DNA of 64,000 bases from Alphaproteobacteria bacterium (GTDB lineage Bacteria; Pseudomonadota; Alphaproteobacteria; Micropepsales; Micropepsaceae), in assembly GCA_947465395.1 (NCBI GenBank), contig CANIAL010000002.1:124001-188000 (forward strand), written 5' to 3'. The stretch's first letter is position 1. The number at the start of each line of letters is the position of its first letter. The position numbers and the translations under genes were made by a program. Positions 26,713 to 35,847 of this stretch are shown here, piece by piece. The notes under the pieces were generated by a model that had not been told where the DNA came from, ran no database searches, and worked only from the letters and a program-made list of their open reading frames with translations.

Positions 26713-27081
26713 ATGATTCAGATGCAAACTGAGCTCGACGTCGCCGACAATTCCGGCGCCAAGAGCGTTATGTGCATCAAGGTGCTGGGCGGTTCGCACC
26801 GGCGCTATGCAGAAGTTGGCGACATCATCGTGGTGTCGGTCCAGGAAGCCATTCCGCGCGGCCGCGTGAAAAAGGGCGAAGTGCTGAAGGCCGTGGTGGT
26901 GCGTACCGCCAAGGGCGTCCGCCGCGCTGACGGTTCGCTGATCCGTTTCGACGGCAACGCCGCCGTCCTGGTCAACGCCCAGGGCGAGCCCATCGGCACG
27001 CGCATCTTCGGGCCGGTGACACGCGAACTGCGCGCCAAGAACCAGATGAAGATTATTTCGCTCGCGCCGGAGGTCCTCTAG
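26713..27081 (+). CDS. rplN: Ribosomal protein uL14
   Basis: This 122-residue protein forms an intersubunit bridge. [20 protein letters not shown] and [20 protein letters not shown] are diagnostic. It is immediately followed by rplX with no gap. Confidence 0.99.
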   Translation: MIQMQTELDVADNSGAKSVMCIKVLGGSHRRYAEVGDIIVVSVQEAIPRGRVKKGEVLKAVVVRTAKGVRRADGSLIRFDGNAAVLVNAQGEPIGTRIFGPVTRELRAKNQMKIISLAPEVL

Positions 27082-27396
27082 ATGAGCAGCATCAAAAAGG
27101 GCGACAAGGTCGTTGTCACGACCGGCCGCGACAAGGGCAAGAAGGGCGAAGTCATCAAGATTTTCCCCAAGGATGAGCGCGCGCTGGTCCAGGGTGTGAA
27201 CCTGGTCAAGCGCCACCAGCGCCAGACCCAGACCACCCAGGGCGGCATCGTCTCCAAGGAAGCCACCATCCATCTGTCCAATCTGGCGCATGTGGATCCC
27301 AAGTCGGGCGCTGCCACGCGCATTGGATTCAAAACTTTGAACGACGGACGCAAGGTGCGCTTTGCCAAGAAGTCCGGTGAGGTGATCGATGTCTGA
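27082..27396 (+). CDS. rplX: Ribosomal protein uL24
   Basis: This 104-residue assembly initiator of the large subunit has a KOW motif ([20 protein letters not shown]) at the N terminus and the [15 protein letters not shown] region. It overlaps the start of rplE by eight bases. Confidence 0.98.
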   Translation: MSSIKKGDKVVVTTGRDKGKKGEVIKIFPKDERALVQGVNLVKRHQRQTQTTQGGIVSKEATIHLSNLAHVDPKSGAATRIGFKTLNDGRKVRFAKKSGEVIDV

Positions 27397-28069
27397 TGCC
27401 GGCATGAACAGCAAGAACCCCGCCGAGGCCGCAAAGGCGCAGGCGAAGGCGAACAAGAAAGAGCGCAAGGAGAAGTCCTCGGGCACGCAAGTCGCCCTGG
27501 GTGAACGCCAGACCGAAGCCGGCTATGTGCCGCGCTTCAAGAAGCGCTATAACGAAACCATCCGCGCCGAGCTGATGAAGAAGTTCGGCTACACCAACGC
27601 CATGCAGGTTCCGAAGATCAACAAGGTCGTGCTGAACATCGGCGCGGGCGAGGCGGCTTCGGATTCCAAGAAGATCCAGCAGGCGCTGAATGACCTGACG
27701 GCCATCGCCGGCCAGAAGGCCATGGTCACCCGCGCCAAGAAGGCCATCGCGACCTTCAAGATCCGCGAAGGCCTGGCCATCGGCGCCAAGGTCACGCTGC
27801 GCGGCGACGCCATGTACGAATTCATTGATCGCCTGATCACCGTCGCCCTGCCGCGCGTGCGCGACTTTCGCGGCGTCAACCCGAAAAGCTTTGACGGCCG
27901 CGGCAACTACGCCATGGGCCTGAAAGAGCACATCGTCTTTGTCGAAATTGACTATGACAAGACGGAATCGGTGTGGGGCATGGACATCATCTTCAACACC
28001 TCTGCGAAGACCGACGAAGAAGCCAAGGCGCTTCTCGAAGGCTTCCAGTTTCCCTTCACGACGAATTAA
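27389..28069 (+). CDS. rplE: Ribosomal protein uL5 with N-terminal extension
   Basis: It is 226 residues long against about 180 typical. The 5S rRNA-binding core starts near [17 protein letters not shown] (about residue 46), with [16 protein letters not shown] and [17 protein letters not shown]. The first 45 residues are Lys/Ala/Glu-rich ([20 protein letters not shown]). ATG lies inside rplX; no ATG close to the core gives the usual length, so the extension is probably real. Confidence 0.97.
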   Translation: MSDAGMNSKNPAEAAKAQAKANKKERKEKSSGTQVALGERQTEAGYVPRFKKRYNETIRAELMKKFGYTNAMQVPKINKVVLNIGAGEAASDSKKIQQALNDLTAIAGQKAMVTRAKKAIATFKIREGLAIGAKVTLRGDAMYEFIDRLITVALPRVRDFRGVNPKSFDGRGNYAMGLKEHIVFVEIDYDKTESVWGMDIIFNTSAKTDEEAKALLEGFQFPFTTN

Positions 28070-28080
28070 GGGCAGGACCG

Positions 28081-28386
28081 ATGGCAAAAACCAGCCAGAT
28101 CAACCGCAACAAGAAGCGCGAGAAACTCGTGGCGCAGTATGCGGTTCGCCGCGCCGCGCTGAAGTCCATCGCGGACGACATGAAAGTGTCCGCCGAAGAC
28201 CGTTTCGCGGCCCGCCTGAAACTGGCGAAGCTGCCGCGCAATTCGTCCAAGGTGCGCATCCATCACCGCTGCGAACTCAGCGGCCGCGCCAAGGGTTACT
28301 ATCGCAAACTGAAGCTGTCGCGTATCGCACTGCGCAGCATGAGCAATTTCGGCCAGATCCCCGGCATGACCAAGGCGAGCTGGTAA
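28081..28386 (+). CDS. rpsN: Ribosomal protein uS14 (zinc-independent form)
   Basis: This 101-residue long form lacks the two CxxC zinc pairs. [17 protein letters not shown] and [23 protein letters not shown] are typical of the C-minus class. The frame is open upstream, but ATG 28081 matches the family start. Confidence 0.98.
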   Translation: MAKTSQINRNKKREKLVAQYAVRRAALKSIADDMKVSAEDRFAARLKLAKLPRNSSKVRIHHRCELSGRAKGYYRKLKLSRIALRSMSNFGQIPGMTKASW

Positions 28387-28400
28387 GGAGAAAATAGATA

Positions 28401-28793
28401 ATGATCACCGATCCGATTGGCGATCTTCTCACACGCATTCGCAACGGCCAGATGCGCCGTACTGCGAAGGTGCGCTCGCCCAACTCGCGTTTGCGGGTGC
28501 GACTGCTCGATGTGCTGCAGGAAGAAGGCTATATCCGCGGCTATGCCGAGGTTGAGTTCAAGGGCCACAAGGAACTTGAAATCGAGCTCAAATATCACGA
28601 TGGCGAACCCGTCATCCGCGAGATCAAGCGTATCTCGACGCCGGGCCGGCGCGTCTATTCCTCGGTTGACGAACTCAAGCCGTATCGCCAGGGCCTGGGC
28701 TGTTCCATTCTTTCCACGCCCCAGGGGCTGATGACGGATAGTTCCGCCAAGGAAAAGAATGTGGGCGGCGAAGTCCTCTGCCAGGTGTTTTAA
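28401..28793 (+). CDS. rpsH: Ribosomal protein uS8
   Basis: This 130-residue 16S rRNA-binding protein of the central domain (the spc-operon autoregulator in E. coli) has [19 protein letters not shown] and the C-terminal [10 protein letters not shown] then [21 protein letters not shown] precedes the ATG. Confidence 0.98.
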   Translation: MITDPIGDLLTRIRNGQMRRTAKVRSPNSRLRVRLLDVLQEEGYIRGYAEVEFKGHKELEIELKYHDGEPVIREIKRISTPGRRVYSSVDELKPYRQGLGCSILSTPQGLMTDSSAKEKNVGGEVLCQVF

Positions 28794-28804
28794 GGAACAA
28801 ATCG

Positions 28805-29338
28805 ATGTCACGTATTGGCAAGAAACCCATCGCGCTTCCCAAGGGCGTCACCGCCCAGGTGGAAGGCCAGACCGTCAAGGTCAAAGGCCCCAAGGGCGAG
28901 CTGTCGGTGAAACTGGTGCCGGAAGTTTCCGTCGCCATGGGCGAAGACGGCATCACCGTCGCGCCGCGCAAGGAAATGGAAAAGTCCGCCCAGATGTGGG
29001 GCCTGTCGCGCAGCCTGGTGAACAATCTGGTCACCGGCGTCACCACCGGCTTCACCCAGAAGCTGGAAATCCAGGGCGTCGGCTATCGCGCCGCGGTGCA
29101 GGGCAAGGTCCTGAACCTGCAGCTCGGCTTCAGCCATGACGTGCCCTATGCCATTCCCGCCGGCATCACCATCGTCACCGAAAAGCCCACCATGATTTCG
29201 GTCTCTGGCATCGACAAGCAGCTCGTGGGCCAGGTTGCCGCGGAAATCCGCTCCTGGCGTCCGCCTGAACCCTATAAGGGCAAGGGCGTGCGCTATGAGG
29301 GCGAGTATGTCCGCCGCAAGGAAGGCAAGAAGAAGTAA
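28805..29338 (+). CDS. rplF: Ribosomal protein uL6
   Basis: This 177-residue protein lies near the factor-binding site. [15 protein letters not shown] and the C-terminal signature [24 protein letters not shown] are diagnostic. It is followed by rplR after one base. Confidence 0.99.
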   Translation: MSRIGKKPIALPKGVTAQVEGQTVKVKGPKGELSVKLVPEVSVAMGEDGITVAPRKEMEKSAQMWGLSRSLVNNLVTGVTTGFTQKLEIQGVGYRAAVQGKVLNLQLGFSHDVPYAIPAGITIVTEKPTMISVSGIDKQLVGQVAAEIRSWRPPEPYKGKGVRYEGEYVRRKEGKKK

Positions 29339-29339
29339 A

Positions 29340-29684
29340 ATGACAAACGCTCTCTTTAAAAAGCGCCAGTCGCGCACACGCTACAAGATCGCAAGCACCG
29401 GCACCCGCCCGCGTTTGTCCATCTTCCGTTCGGGCAAGCACATCTATGCCCAGGTGATTGACGATCGTCAGGCCATCACGCTTGCCACCGCCTCCACCAA
29501 CGAAAAGGACGATCACGGCAAGGGCTATAATGTCGAAGCCGCGTCCAAGGTCGGCCAGAAGATCGCCGAACGGGCCATCGCCAAGGGCGTCAAGCAGGTG
29601 ATGTTCGACCGCGGCGGTTACATTTATCACGGGCGCGTCAAGGCGCTGGCAGAGGCTGCCCGCGCGGGCGGCCTCGAGTTCTAA
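29340..29684 (+). CDS. rplR: Ribosomal protein uL18
   Basis: This 114-residue 5S rRNA-binding protein has [20 protein letters not shown] and the C-terminal [22 protein letters not shown] (in parts). ATG 29340 is chosen over upstream in-frame codons that read into rplF. Confidence 0.98.
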   Translation: MTNALFKKRQSRTRYKIASTGTRPRLSIFRSGKHIYAQVIDDRQAITLATASTNEKDDHGKGYNVEAASKVGQKIAERAIAKGVKQVMFDRGGYIYHGRVKALAEAARAGGLEF

Positions 29685-29694
29685 GGAAAAAAAT

Positions 29695-30279
29695 ATGGCG
29701 CGCGAAGGACAACGGGACAACAAGGGTGGACGCGGCGGCCGTGATCGTGACGATCGCGACAACGAGTTCATTGACAAGCTGGTGCACATCAACCGCGTCG
29801 CCAAGGTGGTGAAGGGCGGCCGTCGTTTCGGCTTTGCCGCGCTGGTTGTCGTGGGCGACCAGAAGGGCCGCGTCGGTTTCGGCCATGGCAAGGCGCGCGA
29901 AGTGCCCGAAGCCATCCGCAAGGCCACCGAAGCCGCCAAGCGCGCCCTGGTCAAGATTCCGCTGAAGGACAGCCGCACCTTGCATCACGAAGTGCGCGGC
30001 CATCACGGCGCCGGCAAGGTTTTGCTGCGTCCGGCCCCTGCCGGTACCGGCATCATCGCGGGCGGCCCCATGCGCGCCGTCTTCGAGGCACTGGGCGTTT
30101 CCGACGTGGTGTCCAAGTCGCTGGGCACATCGAACCCCTACAACATGGTGCGCGCCACCTTTGACGCGCTGAAGCATCAGCAAAGCCCCCGCATGGTGGC
30201 CAACCGTCGCGGCCGCAGCGTGGCCGACATCCTGGCCCGCCGCGAAGGCGCCCCCGCCGCTGCTGAAGCGTCGGCGTAA
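29695..30279 (+). CDS. rpsE: Ribosomal protein uS5
   Basis: This 194-residue decoding-fidelity protein is a little longer than E. coli S5 (167). It contains [38 protein letters not shown] and the [20 protein letters not shown] loop. The N terminus is Gly/Arg/Asp-rich and the C terminus ends in an Ala-rich tail. Confidence 0.99.
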   Translation: MAREGQRDNKGGRGGRDRDDRDNEFIDKLVHINRVAKVVKGGRRFGFAALVVVGDQKGRVGFGHGKAREVPEAIRKATEAAKRALVKIPLKDSRTLHHEVRGHHGAGKVLLRPAPAGTGIIAGGPMRAVFEALGVSDVVSKSLGTSNPYNMVRATFDALKHQQSPRMVANRRGRSVADILARREGAPAAAEASA

Positions 30280-30299
30280 GAAAGAAGAAGAGAAAGACA

Positions 30300-30542
30300 A
30301 TGGCCGAGAAAAAAGCCGCTGCCGCTGCGCCGAAGAAAGCGGAAGCAAAGAAGTCGGGCAAGACCGTCACGGTCCGCCAGATCAAGAGCGCCAACCGCCG
30401 CCCGGACATCCAGGCGCAGACTTTGCGCGGCCTGGGCCTTGGCAAGATCCGCCGTACCCGCACCCTGGAAGATACGCCGTCGGTGCGCGGCATGATTCAC
30501 GCCGTCCAGCATCTGGTCGAGATCGTGGAAGAGGGCAAGTAA
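30300..30542 (+). CDS. rpmD: Ribosomal protein uL30 with basic N-terminal extension
   Basis: It is 80 residues long against about 60 typical. The core [20 protein letters not shown], then [20 protein letters not shown], is preceded by about 20 Ala/Lys residues ([20 protein letters not shown]). It is followed one base later by rplO. Confidence 0.98.
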   Translation: MAEKKAAAAAPKKAEAKKSGKTVTVRQIKSANRRPDIQAQTLRGLGLGKIRRTRTLEDTPSVRGMIHAVQHLVEIVEEGK

Positions 30543-30543
30543 G

Positions 30544-31101
30544 ATGAAGCTCAACGAAATCCGCAACAATCCCGGCGCGCACAAGCACAAGCACAAGGTG
30601 GGCCGCGGCTCGTCCTCGGGCCTGGGCAAGACCTCCGGCCGCGGCGTCAAGGGCGCCAAGGCCCGTACCGGCAATGCCGTGTATGGCTTTGAAGGCGGCC
30701 AGATGCCGCTGCACATGCGCATGCCCAAGCGCGGCTTCAACAACATCTTCGCCAATGACTTCTCCGAAGTGAATATCGGCCTGTTGCAGAAGGCGATTGA
30801 CGACAAGCGCCTGAAGAATGACGGCAAGATCACGCTGGAAGTTCTTCGCAAGGCCGGGTTGGCCCACAAAAGCCGCGATGGCGTGCGTCTGCTGGGCAAG
30901 GGCGCCATCACTGCCAAGATCGACATCGAAGTGGCCGGCGTTTCGGCCGGCGCGCGCGCCGCGGTCGAAAAGGCCGGCGGCACCGTCACCACCACCTTCG
31001 TCAAGAAGGTCTACACCAACAAGAAGGGCGGCCCCGGCAAGCGCCAGACCCGCCGCACCGAAGCCGCCGCCAAGCGGCTGGAACGCAACGGTCACGCTTA
31101 A
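30544..31101 (+). CDS. rplO: Ribosomal protein uL15
   Basis: It is 185 residues long against 144 in E. coli, with a basic C-terminal extension ([20 protein letters not shown]). [20 protein letters not shown] and [18 protein letters not shown] are diagnostic. It is separated from secY by 83 bases containing a CCCGGCCC/GGGCC-type GC-rich hairpin. Confidence 0.98.
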   Translation: MKLNEIRNNPGAHKHKHKVGRGSSSGLGKTSGRGVKGAKARTGNAVYGFEGGQMPLHMRMPKRGFNNIFANDFSEVNIGLLQKAIDDKRLKNDGKITLEVLRKAGLAHKSRDGVRLLGKGAITAKIDIEVAGVSAGARAAVEKAGGTVTTTFVKKVYTNKKGGPGKRQTRRTEAAAKRLERNGHA

Positions 31102-31184
31102 ATATGGCTTTCGGCGGCTCGTAACAGGGCCGCCGGAGACTATATAAAGTCCGCCCGGCCCGTTGCCGGGCCTGGGAGCCAAAG

Positions 31185-32516
31185 ATGCCGTCAGCAGCCG
31201 AACAACTGGCCTCCAACTTCAATTTCGGGTCGCTGTCCAAGGCGACCGAGCTGCGCAACCGCATCTTCTTCACCCTGGGCGCGCTGATCGTGGCGCGTCT
31301 TGGCACCTATATCCCCATGCCGGGCATCGACCCGGCCAGCCTGGCCCAGCAACTGCAGCAGCAGGGCGGCGGGCTTCTGGACGTGTTCAATGTTCTGGCG
31401 GGCGGCGCGGTGCAGCGCATGGCCATCTTCGCGCTGGGCATCATGCCCTATATCTCCGCCTCCATCATCATCCAGCTGATGACCACTGTCTTCCCCGAAC
31501 TGGAAGCGTTGAAGAAGGAAGGCGAGGCGGGCCGCAAGGTCATCAACCAGTACACACGCTATGGCACCGTGGCCCTGGCCGCGCTCCAGGCGTACGGCAT
31601 CGCCGTCGGCCTGGAACATTGGGGCAATGTGGTCATCCATCCCGGCTTCTTCTTCCGCGCCACCGCCGTCATCACCCTGACCGGCGGCACCATGCTGCTG
31701 ATGTGGATCGGCGAGCAGATCACCGCGCGCGGCGTCGGCAACGGCATTTCGCTGATCATCTTCGCGGGCATCGTGGCGCGCTTTCCCCAGATCATCGGCC
31801 AGTCGCTGGAATCGGCCCGCACCGGCGCCACCAGCCCGCTGCTGCTCTTGGGCTTCGCCGTCTTCGCGGTCGCGCTGGTTCTCTTCATTGTCTTCATGGA
31901 ACGGGCGCAACGCCGCCTCTTCGTCACCTATCCAAAGCGACAGGTGGGCAACAAGGTCTATGGCGGCGAAAGTTCGCATCTGCCGCTGAAGTTGAACGTG
32001 TCGGGCGTGATCCCGCCCATCTTCGCGTCGTCCATCCTGCTGCTGCCCACCACGGTGGCCAGCTTCAACGCCCAGAACCTGCCCGAATGGCTGCAGGTGA
32101 TCGTGACCTATCTCAGCCGCGGCCAGCCGCTGTACCTGGTGCTGTATGGCCTTCTGATCCTGTTCTTCACCTTCTTCTACACTTCCGTGGTCTTCAACCC
32201 GGAAGAGACGGCGGAGAACCTGAAAAAATATGGCGGCGTCTTCCCCGGCATCCGGCCCGGCAAGAAGAGCGCCCAGTTCATTGACTATACGCTCACCCGC
32301 ATCACGGTGCTGGGCGCGGCCTATCTGACCATCGTCTGTCTCATTCCCGAATTCATGTTCTACAAATACAATCTCTCCTTCTCGCTGGGCGGCACGTCGC
32401 TGCTGATCGTGGTGTCGGTGACCATGGACACGGTGGCGCAGATTCAAAGCCATCTGGTGGCCCAGCAATATGAAGGCCTGCTCAAGAAATCGAAATTGCG
32501 GGGAGCGCGCCGGTGA
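31185..32516 (+). CDS. secY: Protein translocase subunit SecY
   Basis: This 443-residue inner-membrane channel, with SecE and SecG, moves preproteins across or into the membrane. Ten membrane segments are expected; the early GTYIPMPGIDP plug region, FALGIMPYISASIIIQLM and the cytoplasmic loop PGIRPGKKSAQFIDYTLTRI are typical. AGGAG-like GGGAG lies upstream of the ATG. The stop overlaps the adk start by four bases (GTGA). Confidence 0.98.
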   Translation: MPSAAEQLASNFNFGSLSKATELRNRIFFTLGALIVARLGTYIPMPGIDPASLAQQLQQQGGGLLDVFNVLAGGAVQRMAIFALGIMPYISASIIIQLMTTVFPELEALKKEGEAGRKVINQYTRYGTVALAALQAYGIAVGLEHWGNVVIHPGFFFRATAVITLTGGTMLLMWIGEQITARGVGNGISLIIFAGIVARFPQIIGQSLESARTGATSPLLLLGFAVFAVALVLFIVFMERAQRRLFVTYPKRQVGNKVYGGESSHLPLKLNVSGVIPPIFASSILLLPTTVASFNAQNLPEWLQVIVTYLSRGQPLYLVLYGLLILFFTFFYTSVVFNPEETAENLKKYGGVFPGIRPGKKSAQFIDYTLTRITVLGAAYLTIVCLIPEFMFYKYNLSFSLGGTSLLIVVSVTMDTVAQIQSHLVAQQYEGLLKKSKLRGARR

Positions 32517-33094
32517 ACCTGGTTCTGTTCGGGCCGCCGGGGGCGGGCAAGGGCACGCAAGCCAAGATACTCACGACCAGCCGGGGCCTTCCCCAGCTTT
32601 CCACGGGTGACATGCTGCGCGCCGCCATCGCGGCGGGCACGCCCTTGGGCCTGGCCTGCAAGGCGCTGATGGACAAGGGCGAGCTGGTGCCGGACGCCAC
32701 CGTGGTCGGCATCATCGGCGAACGCTATGACAAGCCGGATTGCGCCAGGGGCGCGGTCTTTGACGGCTTTCCCCGCACCATTCCCCAGGCCCAGGCGCTG
32801 GACGAGATGCTGGCCAAGCGCGGCCGCAAGATCGACCTGGTGCTGGAACTGAAGGTGGACGACGCCGCCCTGCTGGCCCGGGTGGAACAGCGCATCAAGG
32901 ATGGCGGGCCGGTCCGGGCCGACGACACCCCCGAAACCCTGAAAAACCGGCTTTCGGTTTATTACGCCAACACGGCGCCCCTGCTGGGCTATTACGGGGA
33001 CCAGAACAAGCTCCAGAGCCTGGACGGCATGGCCCCCATCCAGACCGTCACGGACCAGATATCGGCCATTCTGGATGGAATGGCTTCTGTTTAG
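32513..33094 (+). CDS. adk: Adenylate kinase, short form
   Basis: The enzyme interconverts ATP+AMP and 2 ADP. The 193-residue protein has P-loop GPPGAGKGTQA, LPQLSTGDMLR and DGFPRTIPQAQAL. The LID is short (RIKDGGPVRADDTPETLKNRL), lacking the 27-residue insertion and zinc ligands of long-form enzymes. It uses a GTG start overlapping secY. A family I repeat begins immediately after the stop codon. Confidence 0.98.
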   Translation: MNLVLFGPPGAGKGTQAKILTTSRGLPQLSTGDMLRAAIAAGTPLGLACKALMDKGELVPDATVVGIIGERYDKPDCARGAVFDGFPRTIPQAQALDEMLAKRGRKIDLVLELKVDDAALLARVEQRIKDGGPVRADDTPETLKNRLSVYYANTAPLLGYYGDQNKLQSLDGMAPIQTVTDQISAILDGMASV

Positions 33095-33188
33095 CCCCCT
33101 CCGGCCTTCGCTGGCTTAACCGGCTTCGCCTGGCCAGCTACGGCCACCTCCCCCGCCAGCGGGCTGCGCCCGCGCAGGGGAGGCGGGG
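33095..33188 (-). repeat. Intergenic composite hairpin repeat, family I, copy 3 (reverse)
   Basis: It starts CCCCCTCCGGCCTTCGCTGG directly after the adk stop. On the reverse strand it has outer stem CCTCCCC/GGGGAGG and inner stem GCGGGC-GCA-GCCCGC. It is followed by a family III unit, the same pairing as at 18458-18594. With the promoter below, it accounts for most of the 350-base adk-rpsM gap. Confidence 0.7.
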
Positions 33189-33197
33189 CTGTGGAAC

Positions 33198-33230
33198 CTG
33201 AGGGTCGCCCGGCGGAATGCCGGGCTGGAG
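33198..33230 (+). repeat. 33-nt hairpin repeat, family III, copy 3
   Basis: CTGAGGGTC, stem GCCCGGC/GCCGGGC, loop GGAAT, then TGGAG. The flank is identical to the copies at 349 and 18458 (reverse), and the stem sequence is fully compensated. Confidence 0.78.
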
Positions 33231-33271
33231 CCAGTGATTTCAGCCTTTCTTCGGGGGTTACCCCACCCCGC

Positions 33272-33299
33272 TTGACGGGGAGGGGTGCATTAATATACT
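33272..33299 (+). promoter_or_regulatory. Probable promoter for the rpsM-rpsK-rpoA-rplQ operon
   Basis: TTGACG (33272-33277), 16-base spacer, TATACT (33294-33299). The -35 lies at the loop of an imperfect hairpin (ACCCC-A-CCCCG at 33260-33270 with CGGGG-A-GGGGT at 33276-33286). It lies about 145 bases upstream of the rpsM GTG. Confidence 0.55.
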
Positions 33300-33410
33300 T
33301 CGCGCCCTCGCGACAGTTTTTCCTGTCATTTCCGGGCTTTTTGGCGCGTTTCGACCACGCGCCAGGCACCCGCTGTGACCGGAAGGTTGGCGCGTATGTT
33401 TTTTGTAACA

Positions 33411-33428
33411 CTTTCAAGGGCTTGAAAG
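33411..33428 (+). promoter_or_regulatory. Hairpin just upstream of the rpsM ribosome-binding site
   Basis: CTTTCAAG (33411-33418), two Gs, CTTGAAAG (33421-33428): a perfect 8-bp inverted repeat ending four bases before GGAG (33432-33435) of rpsM. It may influence translation initiation, or be a protein-binding palindrome if promoters lie further down. Confidence 0.4.
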
Positions 33429-33444
33429 CCCCGGAGAAATCCCT

Positions 33445-33822
33445 GTGGCACGTATCGCCGGCGTCAATATCCCGACCCAGAAACGAGTCGAAATCGGCCT
33501 TCGCTATATCCATGGAATCGGCCCGCACACCGCCCGCAAGATCATTGACCAGCTCGGCATCGCGCCGGAACGCCGCGTCAGCGACCTGACCGAGTCCGAA
33601 GTGATCCAGATCCGCGAAATCATCGACCGCGATTTCCAGGTCGAAGGCGATCTTCGCCGCGAGAATTCCCAGAACATCAAGCGCCTGATGGATCTTGGCT
33701 GCTATCGCGGCCTTCGTCACCGCAAGAGCCTGCCGGTGCGCGGCCAGCGTACCCACACCAACGCCCGCACCCGCAAAGGCCCTGCCAAAGCGATCGCCGG
33801 CAAGAAGAAAGTCACCAAGTAA
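33445..33822 (+). CDS. rpsM: Ribosomal protein uS13
   Basis: This 125-residue small-subunit head protein contacts the P-site tRNA and L5. GTG start gives [19 protein letters not shown]; the C terminus has [24 protein letters not shown] lies nine bases upstream. It is the first gene of the alpha-operon block. Confidence 0.98.
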   Translation: MARIAGVNIPTQKRVEIGLRYIHGIGPHTARKIIDQLGIAPERRVSDLTESEVIQIREIIDRDFQVEGDLRRENSQNIKRLMDLGCYRGLRHRKSLPVRGQRTHTNARTRKGPAKAIAGKKKVTK

Positions 33823-33825
33823 ACC

Positions 33826-34236
33826 ATGGCTGCTGATGACAAGAAGGCCGGCGGCAAAGCCCCCCGCGCCCGCAAGAAAGAAAAGAAGAATGTTGTCGTG
33901 GGCGTGGCGCATGTCGCCGCCACCTTCAACAACACCATCGTCACCATCACCGACATGCAGGGCAACGCCGTGTCCTGGTCGTCGGCGGGCATGATGGGCT
34001 TCAAGGGTTCGCGCAAGTCCACGCCGTATGCGGCGCAGATGGCCGCCGAAGACGCCGCCAAGAAGGCGATGGAACACGGCATGCGCACTTTGGAAGTGGA
34101 AGTGACAGGCCCCGGTTCGGGCCGCGAATCCGCGCTGCGCGCGCTGCAGGCCGTGGGCCTGGTCGTCACCTCGATCCGCGACGTGACGCCCATCCCGCAC
34201 AATGGCTGCCGCCCGCCCAAGCGTCGCCGCGTTTAA
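33826..34236 (+). CDS. rpsK: Ribosomal protein uS11
   Basis: This 136-residue platform protein has [20 protein letters not shown] and the C-terminal [18 protein letters not shown]. The N-terminal 20 residues are Lys/Ala/Gly-rich, a modest extension. Confidence 0.98.
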   Translation: MAADDKKAGGKAPRARKKEKKNVVVGVAHVAATFNNTIVTITDMQGNAVSWSSAGMMGFKGSRKSTPYAAQMAAEDAAKKAMEHGMRTLEVEVTGPGSGRESALRALQAVGLVVTSIRDVTPIPHNGCRPPKRRRV

Positions 34237-34322
34237 GAGCGCCTAGTTTAGTTTCGGAAGTAAACCCAACCCGTCGACCGTATGGACATGATCCGACATG
34301 TCCGGGACACGATGAGGAAAAT

Positions 34323-35339
34323 ATGTTTCAGAAGAACTGGCAAGAACTGATCAAGCCCGGCAAACTCAAGATCGAGGGCGGGCATGACGCCGGCCGCACC
34401 GCCACCATCACCGCCGAACCGCTGGAACGCGGCTTTGGCCTGACGCTGGGCAATGCGCTGCGCCGCGTGCTGCTGTCGTCGCTCCAGGGCGCCGCCGTCA
34501 CCTCCATCCAGATCGAAGGCGTGCTGCACGAATTCTCGTCCATCCAGGGCGTGCGCGAAGACGTCACCGACATTGTGCTGAATGTGAAGCAGATCGCGCT
34601 TCGCATGCATGCCGAAGGCCCCAAGCGCGTCTCGCTCAAGGCCACCGGCCCCGGCGAAGTGAAGGCCGGGCAGATTCAAGGCTCCTCCGACATCGAAATC
34701 CTGAACCCCGACCTGGTGCTCTGCACCCTGGACGAGAAGGTGGATTTCCGCATGGAACTGACCATCGCCACCGGCAAGGGCTATGTCCCCGCCGACCGCA
34801 ACCGCCCGGAAGACGCGCCCATCGGCCTCATCGCCGTGGATTCGCTGTTCAGCCCGGTGAAGAAGGTTTCCTACAAGGTCGAGAATACCCGCGAAGGCCA
34901 GATTCTGGATTACGACAAGCTGACTTTGAAGCTTGAGACCAACGCCGCCGTCACGCCGGACAATGCCGTGGCCTATGCCGCGCGCATTCTTCAAGACCAG
35001 CTCCAGGTCTTCATCAATTTCGAAGAGCCGCGCGAGCGCGTCGCCGAGGAAGCCAAGCCCGATCTCGCCTTCAATCCCGTGCTGCTGAAGAAGGTGGACG
35101 AACTGGAATTGTCGGTGCGTTCGGCCAACTGCCTCAAGAACGACAACATCGTTTATATCGGCGACCTGATCCAGAAGACCGAAGCCGAGATGCTGCGCAC
35201 CCCGAACTTCGGCCGCAAGTCGCTGAACGAGATCAAGGCCGTGCTGGCCGAAATGGGCCTGCATCTGGGCATGGAAGTGCCGGGCTGGCCGCCTGAGAAT
35301 ATCGAAGACCTCGCCAAGCGTTACGAAGACCAATACTGA
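34323..35339 (+). CDS. rpoA: RNA polymerase alpha subunit
   Basis: This 338-residue subunit dimerises to start RNA polymerase assembly. The N-terminal domain has [20 protein letters not shown]; the C-terminal domain (about 250-320) has [19 protein letters not shown] and [22 protein letters not shown], the part contacting UP elements and activators. GAGGAAAAT lies upstream of the ATG. Confidence 0.99.
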   Translation: MFQKNWQELIKPGKLKIEGGHDAGRTATITAEPLERGFGLTLGNALRRVLLSSLQGAAVTSIQIEGVLHEFSSIQGVREDVTDIVLNVKQIALRMHAEGPKRVSLKATGPGEVKAGQIQGSSDIEILNPDLVLCTLDEKVDFRMELTIATGKGYVPADRNRPEDAPIGLIAVDSLFSPVKKVSYKVENTREGQILDYDKLTLKLETNAAVTPDNAVAYAARILQDQLQVFINFEEPRERVAEEAKPDLAFNPVLLKKVDELELSVRSANCLKNDNIVYIGDLIQKTEAEMLRTPNFGRKSLNEIKAVLAEMGLHLGMEVPGWPPENIEDLAKRYEDQY

Positions 35340-35358
35340 TTTTTTAGGAACAGATCCC

Positions 35359-35781
35359 ATGCGTCACGGCAATCAAGGCCGCAAACTCAACCGCACCGCT
35401 TCGCACCGCAAGGCGATGTGGGGCAACATGACCGCCGCGCTGATCAAGCATGAGCAGATCAAGACTACCTTGCCCAAGGCGAAAGACCTTCGCCCGGTGA
35501 TCGAAAAGCTGGTGACGCTCTCGCGCCGCGGCGGCAAAGACCTCCACGCCCGCCGCCAGTTGCTGGCGCAGATCAAGGATGCGGACCAGGTGGACAAGCT
35601 GTTCGACGTGATCGGCCCGCGTTACGCCAAGCGCCCGGGCGGTTACACCCGCGTTCTCAAGGCCGGCTTCCGTCATGGCGACAATGCCCCCATGGCCATC
35701 ATCGAGTTCATTGACCGCGATGTGGACGCCAAGGGCAAGGATTCCGGTCCCGTGGAAGTCGAAGCTGATTCCGAAGACTAA
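35359..35781 (+). CDS. rplQ: Ribosomal protein bL17
   Basis: This 140-residue bacteria-specific protein at the tunnel exit has [20 protein letters not shown] and [21 protein letters not shown] (in parts). A short acidic tail ends VEVEADSED. It is the last gene of the superoperon, followed by a terminator. Confidence 0.98.
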   Translation: MRHGNQGRKLNRTASHRKAMWGNMTAALIKHEQIKTTLPKAKDLRPVIEKLVTLSRRGGKDLHARRQLLAQIKDADQVDKLFDVIGPRYAKRPGGYTRVLKAGFRHGDNAPMAIIEFIDRDVDAKGKDSGPVEVEADSED

Positions 35782-35807
35782 AATCTGCCAGAATCTGGAT
35801 TAGAATT

Positions 35808-35834
35808 GGGCGGCTGTGAGGCCGCCCTTTTCAT
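35808..35834 (+). terminator. Rho-independent terminator after rplQ
   Basis: GGGCGGC (35808-35814), loop TGTGAG, GCCGCCC (35821-35827), then TTTTCATTT. It lies 27 bases after the rplQ stop and just before the ATG of the Deg protease, which has its own ribosome-binding site. Confidence 0.85.
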
Positions 35835-35847
35835 TTGGGACTGACCC

